The notes under the pieces: generated by a model
What the model was told of the DNA's origin: nothing
Database searches by the model: none
What the model saw: only the letters and a program-made list of their open reading frames with translations
Position numbers and translations under genes: made by a program
NCBI GenBank assembly: GCA_902519955.1
Contig: CABYMF010000006.1
Location: 1-56,819 of the forward strand
Source of the DNA: an uncultured Bacteroidota bacterium
GTDB lineage: Bacteria; Bacteroidota; Bacteroidia; Flavobacteriales; Flavobacteriaceae
Direction: 5' to 3'
DNA length: 56,819 nt
In this document: positions 20,094-29,489 of the stretch, piece after piece
Position numbering within the stretch: the stretch's first letter is position 1
How the letters are laid out: each line of letters opens with the position of its first letter

Positions 20094-20629
20094 TAGTTTT
20101 CGATATAAATTACATTATCCATGGGATTGTTTCCCCATACAACGTTAACTCTGTCCCCTTTAAAAGTATCAATTTTTGCTCCACAGTAATTAGCCTCAAT
20201 AGGGATTTCTCTTTTATATCTTCTATCAATTAATACCAAAAGCTCTATTGAATTAGGTCTTCCATATGAGTCCATTGATGACATAGCGGCTTTAATACTT
20301 CTGCCTGTAAAAAGAACATCATCTATCAAGACAACGTTTTTATCCTCAACTGAAAAGTTCATTTGAGTTGATCTAGCAGAAAGGGTTTTCTCATATCGCC
20401 TAAAATCATCTCTAAAAAAGGTAAAATCTAAAACACCACTTTTAATTTCAATTTTAGGATAATCTCTATTAAATATTTCTAAAATCTTATCAACTAAAAA
20501 AGCACCTCTTGGTTGCAAACCAACTAATACAGTATTATTAAAATCTTTATGATTTTCAACTAACTGACATACAAGTCTATTTAAAATAATATCTATTTTT
20601 TTAGAGTCTAAAAGAACTTTTTTTGGCAT
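20093..20629 (-). CDS. pyrR: Bifunctional pyr operon regulator / uracil phosphoribosyltransferase PyrR
   Basis: ORF 178 aa; VGLQPRGAFLVDKI, NVVLIDDVLFTGRSIKAAM PRPP motif. Confidence 0.93.
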   Translation of the reverse strand: MPKKVLLDSKKIDIILNRLVCQLVENHKDFNNTVLVGLQPRGAFLVDKILEIFNRDYPKIEIKSGVLDFTFFRDDFRRYEKTLSARSTQMNFSVEDKNVVLIDDVLFTGRSIKAAMSSMDSYGRPNSIELLVLIDRRYKREIPIEANYCGAKIDTFKGDRVNVVWGNNPMDNVIYIEN

Positions 20630-20643
20630 AATTTTTATTTATA

Positions 20644-20679
20644 CAAAAATATAAATTTTAAGTTTTAAGTTTTAAACAA
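20644..20679 (-). promoter_or_regulatory. Candidate pyrR-pyrB promoter: minus-strand TTG (20679-20677)-N25-TATTTTTG (20651-20644)
   Basis: Perfect TAnnTTTG about 14 nt upstream of the pyrR ATG; spacer is unusually long. Confidence 0.35.
20656..20676. repeat. Imperfect tandem heptamer TTTTAAG x3 (third copy TTTTAAA) in the pyrR upstream region
   Basis: Read directly: ttttaag ttttaag ttttaaa at 20656-20676. Confidence 0.7.
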
Positions 20680-20706
20680 AAAAAATCCTCAAATAATTGA
20701 GGATTT
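20678..20706 (-). terminator. Rho-independent terminator of rpsA
   Basis: Minus strand AAATCCTCAA-TTAT-TTGAGGATTT followed by a T tract (T8, sharing the stem end); a few nt past the rpsA stop. Confidence 0.85.
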
Positions 20707-20710
20707 AAAT

Positions 20711-22525
20711 TTACTCTTCATCTTTTTTTTTAGATTTCTTATCCTTTACTTTTTCATTATCTAAGTCTTCAGGGATCTTATCACTACTATGAGTCTCTGT
20801 GTGAGAAATAACAACTCGTTTAAATTCTTTACTAAACTCGATAACTTTAAATTCTGCTTCATCACCCTTTTCTAATTTAGAGCCATCGACCCTGTCTGAA
20901 TGTCTTTGAGGGCAGAATGCAGAGATGTCATCATTTAAATTAATGATTGCACCCTTGTCAATTACTTCAGAAACCACTGATTTATGAATTGTGTCAACTG
21001 CAAAGTCTTTCTCATATAAATCCCAAGGATTATCTTTAGTCTGTTTATGACCAAGACTCAACTTTCTTCCTTCAACATCTAAGTCTAAGATGATTACATC
21101 TATTTTGTCCCCAAGTGATAGAAATTCTGAAGGATGCCTGATCTTTTTTGTCCATGATAAATCAGAAATATATATTAGACCATCTATTCCCTCTTCCAAT
21201 TCAATAAATACTCCAAAGTTTGTAAAGTTTCTGACTGAACCTTTATGTTTAGATCCTATAGGAAACTTTTTTGTAATATCAGTCCATGGATCTTCAGTCA
21301 ACTGTTTCATACCAAGCGACATCTTTCTTGATTCTCTATCAAGGTTAAGAACAATAGCTTCTATATTCTCACCAACATTTACAAAATCTTGAGCACTTCT
21401 CAGATGTGTAGACCAAGACATTTCTGATACGTGAACAAGACCTTCAATTCCTTCATCAACCTCGATAAATGCACCATAATCAGCTATTAATACAACTTTA
21501 CCAGAAACTTTAGAACCTTCTTTAACGTCATCTCCTAGTTTGTCCCATGGGTGATCTGTCAATTGTTTTAACCCGAGCTGAATTTTTGATTTATCATCAT
21601 CAAAATCAAGGATAACTACTTTTATAGCTTGATCAAGCTCAAGAATTTCATTGGGGTGATTTATTCTACTCCAGGATAAATCTGTAATGTGAATAAGACC
21701 GTCAACACCACCTAGATCAATGAAGACTCCATATGAGGTCATATTTTTAACAGTACCTTCAAGCACTTGACCTTTTTCAAGTTGACTTATAATCCCCTTT
21801 TTCTGTTCTTCAATATCAGCTTCAATCAATGCTTTGTGAGAAACTACTACATTTTTAAATTCATGATTAATTTTAACAACTTTAAAATCCATGTTTTTAT
21901 TTGTGTACTGATCATAATCTCTTATTGGTTTGACATCAATTTGAGAACCTGGAAGAAAAGCCTCAATTCCAAATACGTCTACAATCATTCCCCCTTTAGT
22001 TCTACATTTGACAAAGCCTTGAACGACGTCACCTTTGTCATGAGCATCATTGACTTTATCCCATGCTTTAATAACTCTTGCTTTTCTATGAGAGAGAATT
22101 AGTTGTCCAGATTTATCTTCTCTGGTATCAACAATCACTTCAACTTTGTCTCCAATTTTTAATTCTGGGTTGTATCTGAATTCATTTTTTGAAATTACAC
22201 CTTCAGATTTTGCGTTTATATCAATAATTATATCTTTTTCAGTTAAATGGATAACCTCTCCTTGTATAATATTATCATCTGATGTGTCAACAAAATTTTT
22301 CTCGACAAGTTTTTCAAATTCTTTAATCTGTTTTTCGTCAAGCTCATCAATTCCTTCCTTATATTGATGCCAATTGAAACTGGAAAGGAAATCATCTTGA
22401 GGTACAGTTTTTTTTGTATTAGCTTTTTTAGTGGAGGCTTTTTTTTTGGTAGCCTTCTTGGCAGAAACTTTCTTAGGTTTTTTAGACTCCTCTATATTAG
22501 TATTTACAGTATTTTCTTCACTCAT
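20711..22525 (-). CDS. rpsA: 30S ribosomal protein S1
   Basis: Multiple S1 repeats (GTVKNMTSYGVFIDLGGVDGLIHITDLSWSRI...); ATG at 22525 (MSEENT...) preferred over track TTG 22534, which is part of the promoter -7 box. Confidence 0.95.
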   Translation of the reverse strand: MSEENTVNTNIEESKKPKKVSAKKATKKKASTKKANTKKTVPQDDFLSSFNWHQYKEGIDELDEKQIKEFEKLVEKNFVDTSDDNIIQGEVIHLTEKDIIIDINAKSEGVISKNEFRYNPELKIGDKVEVIVDTREDKSGQLILSHRKARVIKAWDKVNDAHDKGDVVQGFVKCRTKGGMIVDVFGIEAFLPGSQIDVKPIRDYDQYTNKNMDFKVVKINHEFKNVVVSHKALIEADIEEQKKGIISQLEKGQVLEGTVKNMTSYGVFIDLGGVDGLIHITDLSWSRINHPNEILELDQAIKVVILDFDDDKSKIQLGLKQLTDHPWDKLGDDVKEGSKVSGKVVLIADYGAFIEVDEGIEGLVHVSEMSWSTHLRSAQDFVNVGENIEAIVLNLDRESRKMSLGMKQLTEDPWTDITKKFPIGSKHKGSVRNFTNFGVFIELEEGIDGLIYISDLSWTKKIRHPSEFLSLGDKIDVIILDLDVEGRKLSLGHKQTKDNPWDLYEKDFAVDTIHKSVVSEVIDKGAIINLNDDISAFCPQRHSDRVDGSKLEKGDEAEFKVIEFSKEFKRVVISHTETHSSDKIPEDLDNEKVKDKKSKKKDEE

Positions 22526-22531
22526 AGTGCG

Positions 22532-22561
22532 CAAAAATATAATTAATTAAGTTATTGACAA
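22532..22561 (-). promoter_or_regulatory. Candidate rpsA promoter: minus-strand TTG (22561-22559)-N19-TATTTTTG (22539-22532)
   Basis: Exact match to the TTG-N19-TAnnTTTG consensus, directly upstream of the rpsA ATG. Confidence 0.65.
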
Positions 22562-22580
22562 AATAAGATTAGTTTTTTAT

Positions 22581-23237
22581 CTAATCAGATTTAATTTTTT
22601 GAAGTATTTTATTGAAAACTTCATCAATTGTTAGGTCTGATACATCTATTTTAAAAGCATCGTCAGCTTTTCTCAATGGAGCAATCTCTCTTGTTGAGTC
22701 GGTTTTATCTCTAATGTTAATCTCTTGTTCAATGATATCAACTTTAACTGAATCGTCATCTATTTGCTTATGCCTTCTTTCAGCTCTAATTCGTGGCTTG
22801 CCAGTTAAGAAAAATTTAAAATTGGCCTCTGGAAACACAACAGTACCAATATCTCTTCCATCAACCACTAAAGACTTAGACTCAGCTGACTTTCTGAGTT
22901 GATCAAATACAAACTTTCTAATTTCTGGTTTTTTTGCATAGTTACTAACGCTTAAAGATACCATGTGCCCTCTAACTTTATTCGTAACATCATCATCATT
23001 TAGGAAAATTCTAAAATTTCCTTTTTTATATTCTTGACTGATACTAATTTGATCTAAGATTTCTTGCGAAATTTTAAAATCGTAATTTATATTGGTATTT
23101 AATAGGTAAAGTGTAATCGCTCTGTAGTATGCTCCAGAATCCCTATAATTAATACTTAAATTATCAGCTATTTTCTTTGCTTGAGTACTTTTCCCTGTTG
23201 ATGCTTGCCCATCTATAGCAATAATTACTTTATTCAA
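22581..23237 (-). CDS. cmk: Cytidylate kinase
   Basis: ORF 218 aa; IAIDGQASTGKSTQAKKIA, YRDSGAYYRA, VVDGRDIGTVVFP. Confidence 0.95.
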   Translation of the reverse strand: MNKVIIAIDGQASTGKSTQAKKIADNLSINYRDSGAYYRAITLYLLNTNINYDFKISQEILDQISISQEYKKGNFRIFLNDDDVTNKVRGHMVSLSVSNYAKKPEIRKFVFDQLRKSAESKSLVVDGRDIGTVVFPEANFKFFLTGKPRIRAERRHKQIDDDSVKVDIIEQEINIRDKTDSTREIAPLRKADDAFKIDVSDLTIDEVFNKILQKIKSD

Positions 23238-23238
23238 A

Positions 23239-25689
23239 TCAAATTAACTTAGGGTTAATAACTTTTCTATTTATTATAGAATTTGAAATAACATCTTTCA
23301 TTGTGTCAACATAAATAAATTTAAGTCCTTTAAGATATTTAGGATTTATCTCTTGAATATCTTTTTTGTTGTATGAACTTAAAATAATTTCTTTAATATT
23401 TGCTCTTTTTGCTGCAAGAATCTTTTCTTTTATTCCACCAACAGGAAGAACCTTACCTCTTAGAGTAATCTCTCCAGTCATAGCAATACTTCTTTTAACT
23501 CTTTTTTGTGTAAACAATGACACCAGTGAAGTTAAAATTGTAATACCAGCACTTGGTCCATCTTTAGGAGTAGCTCCCTCTGGGACATGAATATGAATAT
23601 TATATTTGGAGTAGTCAAGCTCTTTTTCAATTCCTAATTCATTTTGGTTAGACTTTATGTATTCTAGCGCAATAATTGCAGACTCTTTCATTATTTTACC
23701 TAGATTTCCTGTTATGGAGAGATTTCCTTTTCCTTCAGATATTGATGATTCAATAAATAATATTTCACCACCAACGGATGTCCATGCTAATCCAGTAACT
23801 ACACCTGCTACAGAATTGTTTTCGTATTTATCTCTGAAAAACTTTTTTGGACCAAGAACATCTTTTAGAAAATTTTCATCTTTTGAATTATTAAGTACTG
23901 AATTAGATACAATATTTTTAGCTCTGTTTCTTATTAACTTAGCAATTTGTTTTTCTAGATTACGCACACCGGACTCCCTAGTATAATCACTGATTATATC
24001 TTTTAAAACATTATTTGATATTTTAAAGTCATTCAACTTCATACCATGCTCAGTTAGCTGTTTTCTGATAAGAAACTTTGAAGCAATTGAGACTTTTTCT
24101 TCGGAAGTATAGCCAGAAACGTTTATTAGCTCCATCCTGTCTAATAGTGCAGGATGCATTGAAGATAAATTATTTGCAGTTGCAATGAACATAACCTTAG
24201 ATAAATCATATCCGACTTCAAGAAAATTATCATGAAAAGAATTATTCTGTTCGGGGTCTAAAAGTTCTAAAAGAGCAGAACTTGGATCACCTTGAGCTCC
24301 GCTTGATATCTTATCTATCTCATCTAGGACAAAAACTGGATTTGATGTGCCCGATTTTCGAATACTTTGTATAATCCTTCCAGGCATTGCTCCAATATAG
24401 GTCTTTCTATGACCTCTAATCTCAGCCTCATCTCTAAGGCCACCTAAAGAGACTCTAACATACTCTCTATTTATTGATTTTGCTATAGATTTACCTAATG
24501 ATGTTTTACCAACACCAGGAGGTCCATATAAACAAAGAATTGGGGATTTCATATCACTTCTCAATTTCAACACAGCTAAATGTTCAATAATTCTTTTTTT
24601 TACATCATCCAGCCCAAAATGATCTCTATCTAGTATTTTTTGTGCTTTACCAAGATCAAAATTATCTTCTGAATAATTTTCCCAAGGAAGTTCAACAATT
24701 AAATCAAGATAATTTCGCTGTACAGAATATTCCGCTACTTGAGAGTTCATTCTTTTGAGCTTAGATAATTCTTTCTCAAAATGAGTCTTAATATCTTGAT
24801 TCCAATTTTTATCCTTTGCTTTTTTTATAAGCTCTTGAATATCTTCTTGATATGAATTTTCCCCAAGTTCTTCCTGAATTGTCTTAATCTGTTGCTGAAG
24901 ATAATACTCACGCTGTTGTTGGTCTAGATCATTCTTTACTTTTGACTGAATATCATTTTTTAGAGCAAGTTTTTCATACTCAACATTAAGGAATTTTAAA
25001 CACTTTAGTGCTCTGCCTTCTACATTTAAGCTTGAAAGCAAATCTTGTTTATCTTTTACATTAATATTCATGTTAGAACAAACAAAATTTATTAAAAATG
25101 CAGGACTGTGGATATTTTTGATTGCAAATGAGGCTTCAGATGGAATATTGGGGTTTTCCTTAATAATTTTTAGTGCAATGTCTTTAATTGCATCGATTGT
25201 CGCAGTAAATTTAGAATTTGATTTTTTATGTTTTTTATCAGTTATTGAATTTATTGTAGCCTGAATGTAAGGATCAGTTTTAACTACCGATTTAATTTTG
25301 AATCTTTTCTTACCCTGAATAATCACAGTTGTGTTACCATCAGGCATTTTTAAAACTCTTAAAATTTTTGCTACTGTTCCAATGTTAAATATATCTTCGA
25401 TTGATGGATTTTCAATTTTAATATCTTTTTGAGCGACAACACCAATTAGTTTGTTTGATTTATTAGAATCATTGATAAGTTTAATTGACTTGTCTCTTCC
25501 AGCATTTATTGGAATTACAACACCTGGGAACAGGACTGTATTACTTAAGGGTAATATAGGTAAAACCTCTGGTAGATTTTCTTTTTCTAAAGCCTCTTCA
25601 TCCTCGGATGTCATTAATGGGATAAATTCAGATTCCTCACCTAAATTATCAAATGACATTTTGTCTAAATTATTGAATATTAAACTCAT
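23239..25689 (-). CDS. lon: Endopeptidase La (Lon protease)
   Basis: ORF 816 aa; LPLSNTVLFPGVVIPI, YGPPGVGKTSLGKSIA, EGATPKDGPSAGI catalytic Ser motif. Confidence 0.97.
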   Translation of the reverse strand: MSLIFNNLDKMSFDNLGEESEFIPLMTSEDEEALEKENLPEVLPILPLSNTVLFPGVVIPINAGRDKSIKLINDSNKSNKLIGVVAQKDIKIENPSIEDIFNIGTVAKILRVLKMPDGNTTVIIQGKKRFKIKSVVKTDPYIQATINSITDKKHKKSNSKFTATIDAIKDIALKIIKENPNIPSEASFAIKNIHSPAFLINFVCSNMNINVKDKQDLLSSLNVEGRALKCLKFLNVEYEKLALKNDIQSKVKNDLDQQQREYYLQQQIKTIQEELGENSYQEDIQELIKKAKDKNWNQDIKTHFEKELSKLKRMNSQVAEYSVQRNYLDLIVELPWENYSEDNFDLGKAQKILDRDHFGLDDVKKRIIEHLAVLKLRSDMKSPILCLYGPPGVGKTSLGKSIAKSINREYVRVSLGGLRDEAEIRGHRKTYIGAMPGRIIQSIRKSGTSNPVFVLDEIDKISSGAQGDPSSALLELLDPEQNNSFHDNFLEVGYDLSKVMFIATANNLSSMHPALLDRMELINVSGYTSEEKVSIASKFLIRKQLTEHGMKLNDFKISNNVLKDIISDYTRESGVRNLEKQIAKLIRNRAKNIVSNSVLNNSKDENFLKDVLGPKKFFRDKYENNSVAGVVTGLAWTSVGGEILFIESSISEGKGNLSITGNLGKIMKESAIIALEYIKSNQNELGIEKELDYSKYNIHIHVPEGATPKDGPSAGITILTSLVSLFTQKRVKRSIAMTGEITLRGKVLPVGGIKEKILAAKRANIKEIILSSYNKKDIQEINPKYLKGLKFIYVDTMKDVISNSIINRKVINPKLI

Positions 25690-25780
25690 TTAAATCTTTT
25701 TAAGCCATTTTGTCATAATATTATAACAATAATTTGAATTTATTTTTACAACAGAATTAACACTTTAATAAGGACAAAGG

Positions 25781-27103
25781 CTATGCCAATTTATTTCTGT
25801 CAATTTTTGGAACTCTAGTAAGAAGAATCGCTCCTAAGAAAAAGAAGAACATGAAAATTATTACAGAAAATCTAACTGTACCTGTAATTTGGGCTGCAAC
25901 AGCGTAAAATATCATACCAAAAACAATTCCAATTTTTTCTGTAACATCATAAAAACTAAAAAAAGATGTAGTATCCTTTGTGTCAGGTATAAACAATGAG
26001 TATGTAGCTCTAGCAACTGGTTGAGTTCCTCCCATAAGCAGTCCAACAAGACTAGCAATCATATAAAACTGAATTGGTGACTTAATAAAATATGCATAAA
26101 GGCAAACTCCTCCCCACAGAAATATTGCAAAGGTTAAGACTAAAATGTTACCAAATTTCTGTGCCATTTTTGTAAATATGAATGCTCCCCCAATGGCTAC
26201 AACTTGAATAAGTAAAATACTTATAATAAGACCAGATGTCTGTTCGGATGAACTTGACCATTCAATCTCACTTACACCAAAATATGATGCTATATAAAGT
26301 ACTGTTTGTAACGAAAATGAAAAGATAAAAAATGCTAGTAAGAATCTAGTAAATCTTTTACTAGTCCTAATAAATTTATAAACGCTTTTTAATTCTCTAA
26401 AACCATTCCATATAATATTTTTTGGGATTTTAACACCTTTGTTTCCACTTGGCAAGTGATAGAATGAATATTGGCTAAATGCAAGCCACCACATACCGAC
26501 TATTGCAAATGAAGATTTCATAGCAGATACTTCAGACTCAAATCCAAAAGTTTCATAAAAATTAATCATAATAAGATTAATTAATAAAAGTATTACACTA
26601 CCAATGTAGCCCATTGTATAACCTTTAGCACTTACCCTATTGGTTTGATTTGGATAGGTTATATCTGTTAGATATGAATTATAATAAACCAGACTTCCCC
26701 AAAATCCAAGTAGGCCTAGTGTATAAAACAGCAAGCTAATCTCTATTGTTTCTAGTTCAAACCAGTATAAACCAATACATGAAAGAGAACCAATGTAAAC
26801 AAAAAATTTCATAAATATTTTTTTATTCCCAATAAAGTCAGCAATTCCACTTAGTAGAGGAGATAAAAATGCAATTAATAAAAAGGAGAGAGCAGATACA
26901 GAGCTTATCAGTGTATCTTTATTAATATTAAAATTTAATATTTCTACTGAGTTAGTTTGAGAAAAAACATACTGTGAATAATAAATTGGAAATATAGCAG
27001 AAGAAATAACTAAAGAGTAAACTGAGTTTGCCCAATCATATATAGCCCATGCTCCAATTAGTTTTTTACTCCCTTTTGGATGATCGGTTTTTTTATTAGA
27101 CAT
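25781..27103 (-). CDS. MFS transporter, UMF1/Atg22-like family
   Basis: ORF 440 aa; AWAIYDWANSVYSLVI N-terminus and many TM helices; GGTQPVARATYSLFIP motif. Confidence 0.88.
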   Translation of the reverse strand: MSNKKTDHPKGSKKLIGAWAIYDWANSVYSLVISSAIFPIYYSQYVFSQTNSVEILNFNINKDTLISSVSALSFLLIAFLSPLLSGIADFIGNKKIFMKFFVYIGSLSCIGLYWFELETIEISLLFYTLGLLGFWGSLVYYNSYLTDITYPNQTNRVSAKGYTMGYIGSVILLLINLIMINFYETFGFESEVSAMKSSFAIVGMWWLAFSQYSFYHLPSGNKGVKIPKNIIWNGFRELKSVYKFIRTSKRFTRFLLAFFIFSFSLQTVLYIASYFGVSEIEWSSSSEQTSGLIISILLIQVVAIGGAFIFTKMAQKFGNILVLTFAIFLWGGVCLYAYFIKSPIQFYMIASLVGLLMGGTQPVARATYSLFIPDTKDTTSFFSFYDVTEKIGIVFGMIFYAVAAQITGTVRFSVIIFMFFFFLGAILLTRVPKIDRNKLA

Positions 27104-27148
27104 AAATTTAAATGATTCCCAAATTAAGCAAATAATTCAAAAGATATA

Positions 27149-27156
27149 TATATTTG
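27149..27156 (+). promoter_or_regulatory. Candidate -7 element (TATATTTG) upstream of msrB
   Basis: Perfect TAnnTTTG 12 nt before the msrB ATG; no TTG at usual -33 spacing. Confidence 0.35.
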
Positions 27157-27168
27157 TCAAAAAAATAG

Positions 27169-27660
27169 ATGTTCAATAAAATACACTTATTTAGTGTTCT
27201 GATTTTTAGCCTTTCAGTGCTAAATTGTCAAACAAACACAAAATTTGAGGAACCAAAAATAACTTATACAGTGAGTAAAACAGACAAAGAGTGGAGAGAA
27301 GAATTATCTCCTGAAGAATATGATATTCTTAGAAATAAAGGTACGGAAAGACCACATACTGGTATTTACAATATGCATTTTGAAGAAGGCGTATATCGAT
27401 GTAAAGGTTGTGGACAGGCTCTTTTCAAGAGTAATAATAAGTTTATGTCCGACTGTGGTTGGCCAAGCTTTGAGAGTGCATTACCAGGTGCTATAACCTA
27501 CAAAAAAGATACTAGTCTAGGCATGATTAGAACAGAAATAATATGTTCTAATTGCGGGGGTCATCAAGGCCATGTATTTGATGATGGACCAACATCGACA
27601 GGGAAGAGGTATTGTGTAAACTCTGCAAGTATAAATTTTATAAACAATAAAAATGAGTAA
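27169..27660 (+). CDS. msrB: Peptide-methionine (R)-S-oxide reductase, probable lipoprotein
   Basis: ORF 163 aa; lipobox-like LSVLNC, CKGCGQALF, CGWPSFESA, GHVFDDGP, RYCVNSASINF. Confidence 0.93.
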   Translation: MFNKIHLFSVLIFSLSVLNCQTNTKFEEPKITYTVSKTDKEWREELSPEEYDILRNKGTERPHTGIYNMHFEEGVYRCKGCGQALFKSNNKFMSDCGWPSFESALPGAITYKKDTSLGMIRTEIICSNCGGHQGHVFDDGPTSTGKRYCVNSASINFINNKNE

Positions 27661-29044
27661 AAAATATGACTTAATTGTTCTAGGAAGTGGACCTGGAGGA
27701 TATGTAACAGCTATAAGAGCATCTCAATTAGGATTAAAAACCGCCATAGTTGAAAAGGAAAGTCTGGGAGGAGTTTGTTTAAATTGGGGATGTATACCTA
27801 CTAAGGCTTTACTTAAATCTGCACAAGTTTTTGAATATTTAAAGAAAGCTGATACTTATGGCTTAAAAATAAAGGATTTTGATAAAGACTTTGATGCAGT
27901 AGTAAAGAGAAGTAGAGATGTAGCTGATGGTATGAGTAAAGGGGTTAATTTTTTAATGAAAAAAAATAAAATTGAGGTTATAAATGGCTATGGTAAAATT
28001 AAACCAAATAAAGTTGTTTCAGTAGAAATCAATGGAACTAAAGAAGATTTTGAAGCCGATAATATTATAATTGCAACCGGCGGCAGATCAAGAGTTATCG
28101 ATTCAATTCCTCAAGATGGTAAAAAAATTATAGGTTACAGGGAAGCGATGACATTAAAAAAACAACCAAAAAAAATGATTATTGTTGGATCAGGTGCAAT
28201 TGGAATTGAGTTTGCTTATTTCTATAACTCAATGGGAACTGATGTACAAATCATTGAATATATGGACAGAATTTTACCTGTTGAAGATAAAGATATATCT
28301 AATCAACTAAACAAAAATTTTAAAAAATCAGGTATTAATATTTTAACCAATTCAGAAGTTATATCGTCTGATGTAAAAGGTAAGGGAGTTAAGGTTCAAG
28401 TTAAATCTGATGGTCAAATATCAGAATATAATGCTGATATTGTGCTTTCAGCTGTAGGCTACAAAAGTAACATAGATAATATTGGCCTTGAAGATGTTGG
28501 GATTGCTACAGATAAAGATAAAATTATTGTTGATGAATTTTACAAGACTAATATCCCTGGATATTTTGCAATTGGAGATGTCACTTCTGGTCAAGCACTT
28601 GCTCATGTAGCGTCAGCTGAGGGAATTTTATGTGTTGAAAAAATTGCTAATCATGATGTTGAGCCTATTAATTATGAAAATATTCCAGGCTGTACATACT
28701 GTACCCCTGAAGTTGCCTCAGTTGGATTAACTGAAGAAATGGCTTTAGAAAAAGGTTATGAAATAAAAGTAGGTAAGTTCCCCTTTTCTGCATCTGGAAA
28801 AGCTCAAGCCTCTGGTCATTCTGATGGATTTGTAAAAGTAATTTTTGATGAAAAATATGGTGAGTGGCTTGGTTGCCACATGATTGGTGCTGGAGTAACT
28901 GATATGATAGCTGAAGCAGTTCTTGGAAGAAAGCTTGAGACAACAGGAAAGGAGATACTTAATGCAGTTCACCCTCACCCGACAATGAGTGAAGCTTTAA
29001 TGGAAGCTGTTGCAGCTGCCTATGATGAAGTTATTCATCTTTAA
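27653..29044 (+). CDS. lpdA: Dihydrolipoyl dehydrogenase
   Basis: ORF 463 aa; LGSGPGGYVTAIRASQLG, GGVCLNWGCIPTKALL redox motif, HPHPTMSEALMEA. Confidence 0.96.
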   Translation: MSKKYDLIVLGSGPGGYVTAIRASQLGLKTAIVEKESLGGVCLNWGCIPTKALLKSAQVFEYLKKADTYGLKIKDFDKDFDAVVKRSRDVADGMSKGVNFLMKKNKIEVINGYGKIKPNKVVSVEINGTKEDFEADNIIIATGGRSRVIDSIPQDGKKIIGYREAMTLKKQPKKMIIVGSGAIGIEFAYFYNSMGTDVQIIEYMDRILPVEDKDISNQLNKNFKKSGINILTNSEVISSDVKGKGVKVQVKSDGQISEYNADIVLSAVGYKSNIDNIGLEDVGIATDKDKIIVDEFYKTNIPGYFAIGDVTSGQALAHVASAEGILCVEKIANHDVEPINYENIPGCTYCTPEVASVGLTEEMALEKGYEIKVGKFPFSASGKAQASGHSDGFVKVIFDEKYGEWLGCHMIGAGVTDMIAEAVLGRKLETTGKEILNAVHPHPTMSEALMEAVAAAYDEVIHL

Positions 29045-29450
29045 TTATACTATCAATAGCTAATCTATAACTACTCAGTCCAAAACCAATTATTATTCCA
29101 TCTACAACAGGTGAGAGGTATGAATTATGTCTAAATTCCTCTCTTGAAAAAATATTTGAAATATGAACTTCAATAACTTTACAGTCAATTGACTTAACTG
29201 CATCTGCTATTCCAACTGATGTATGAGTATACGCAGCAGCATTTAATATAATGCCATTAGAATTTTTAGACTTTTGAATAAAATTAATTATTTCACCTTC
29301 AACATTTGACTGAAAATAATCAATTTCCACCTCTTTAAATAAAGACTTAAGTGAGTCTAAATATGACTCAAAATTTTCACTGCCATAGATGTCAGTCTCT
29401 CTTGTTCCGAGAAGATTAAGGTTTGGACCATTAATTATTGTTATTTTCAT
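29031..29450 (-). CDS. aroQ: 3-dehydroquinate dehydratase, type II
   Basis: ORF 139 aa; INGPNLNLLGTRETDIYG, SNVEGEIINFIQ, NAAAYTHTSVGIADA, EVHISNIFSREEFRHNS. Confidence 0.95.
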   Translation of the reverse strand: MKITIINGPNLNLLGTRETDIYGSENFESYLDSLKSLFKEVEIDYFQSNVEGEIINFIQKSKNSNGIILNAAAYTHTSVGIADAVKSIDCKVIEVHISNIFSREEFRHNSYLSPVVDGIIIGFGLSSYRLAIDSIIKDE

Positions 29451-29489
29451 ATATTATAAAGGTAATGCTTAAAGACTAATTAAAAAAAA

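Noticed and set aside
28668-28978. Antisense ORFs inside lpdA (and many other minus/plus shadow ORFs of 60-135 aa in the track, e.g. 6274-6681, 13851-14234, 21767-22102)
   Set aside because: They lie wholly inside well-supported housekeeping genes, have low-complexity or AT-driven composition, and show no recognisable domain.
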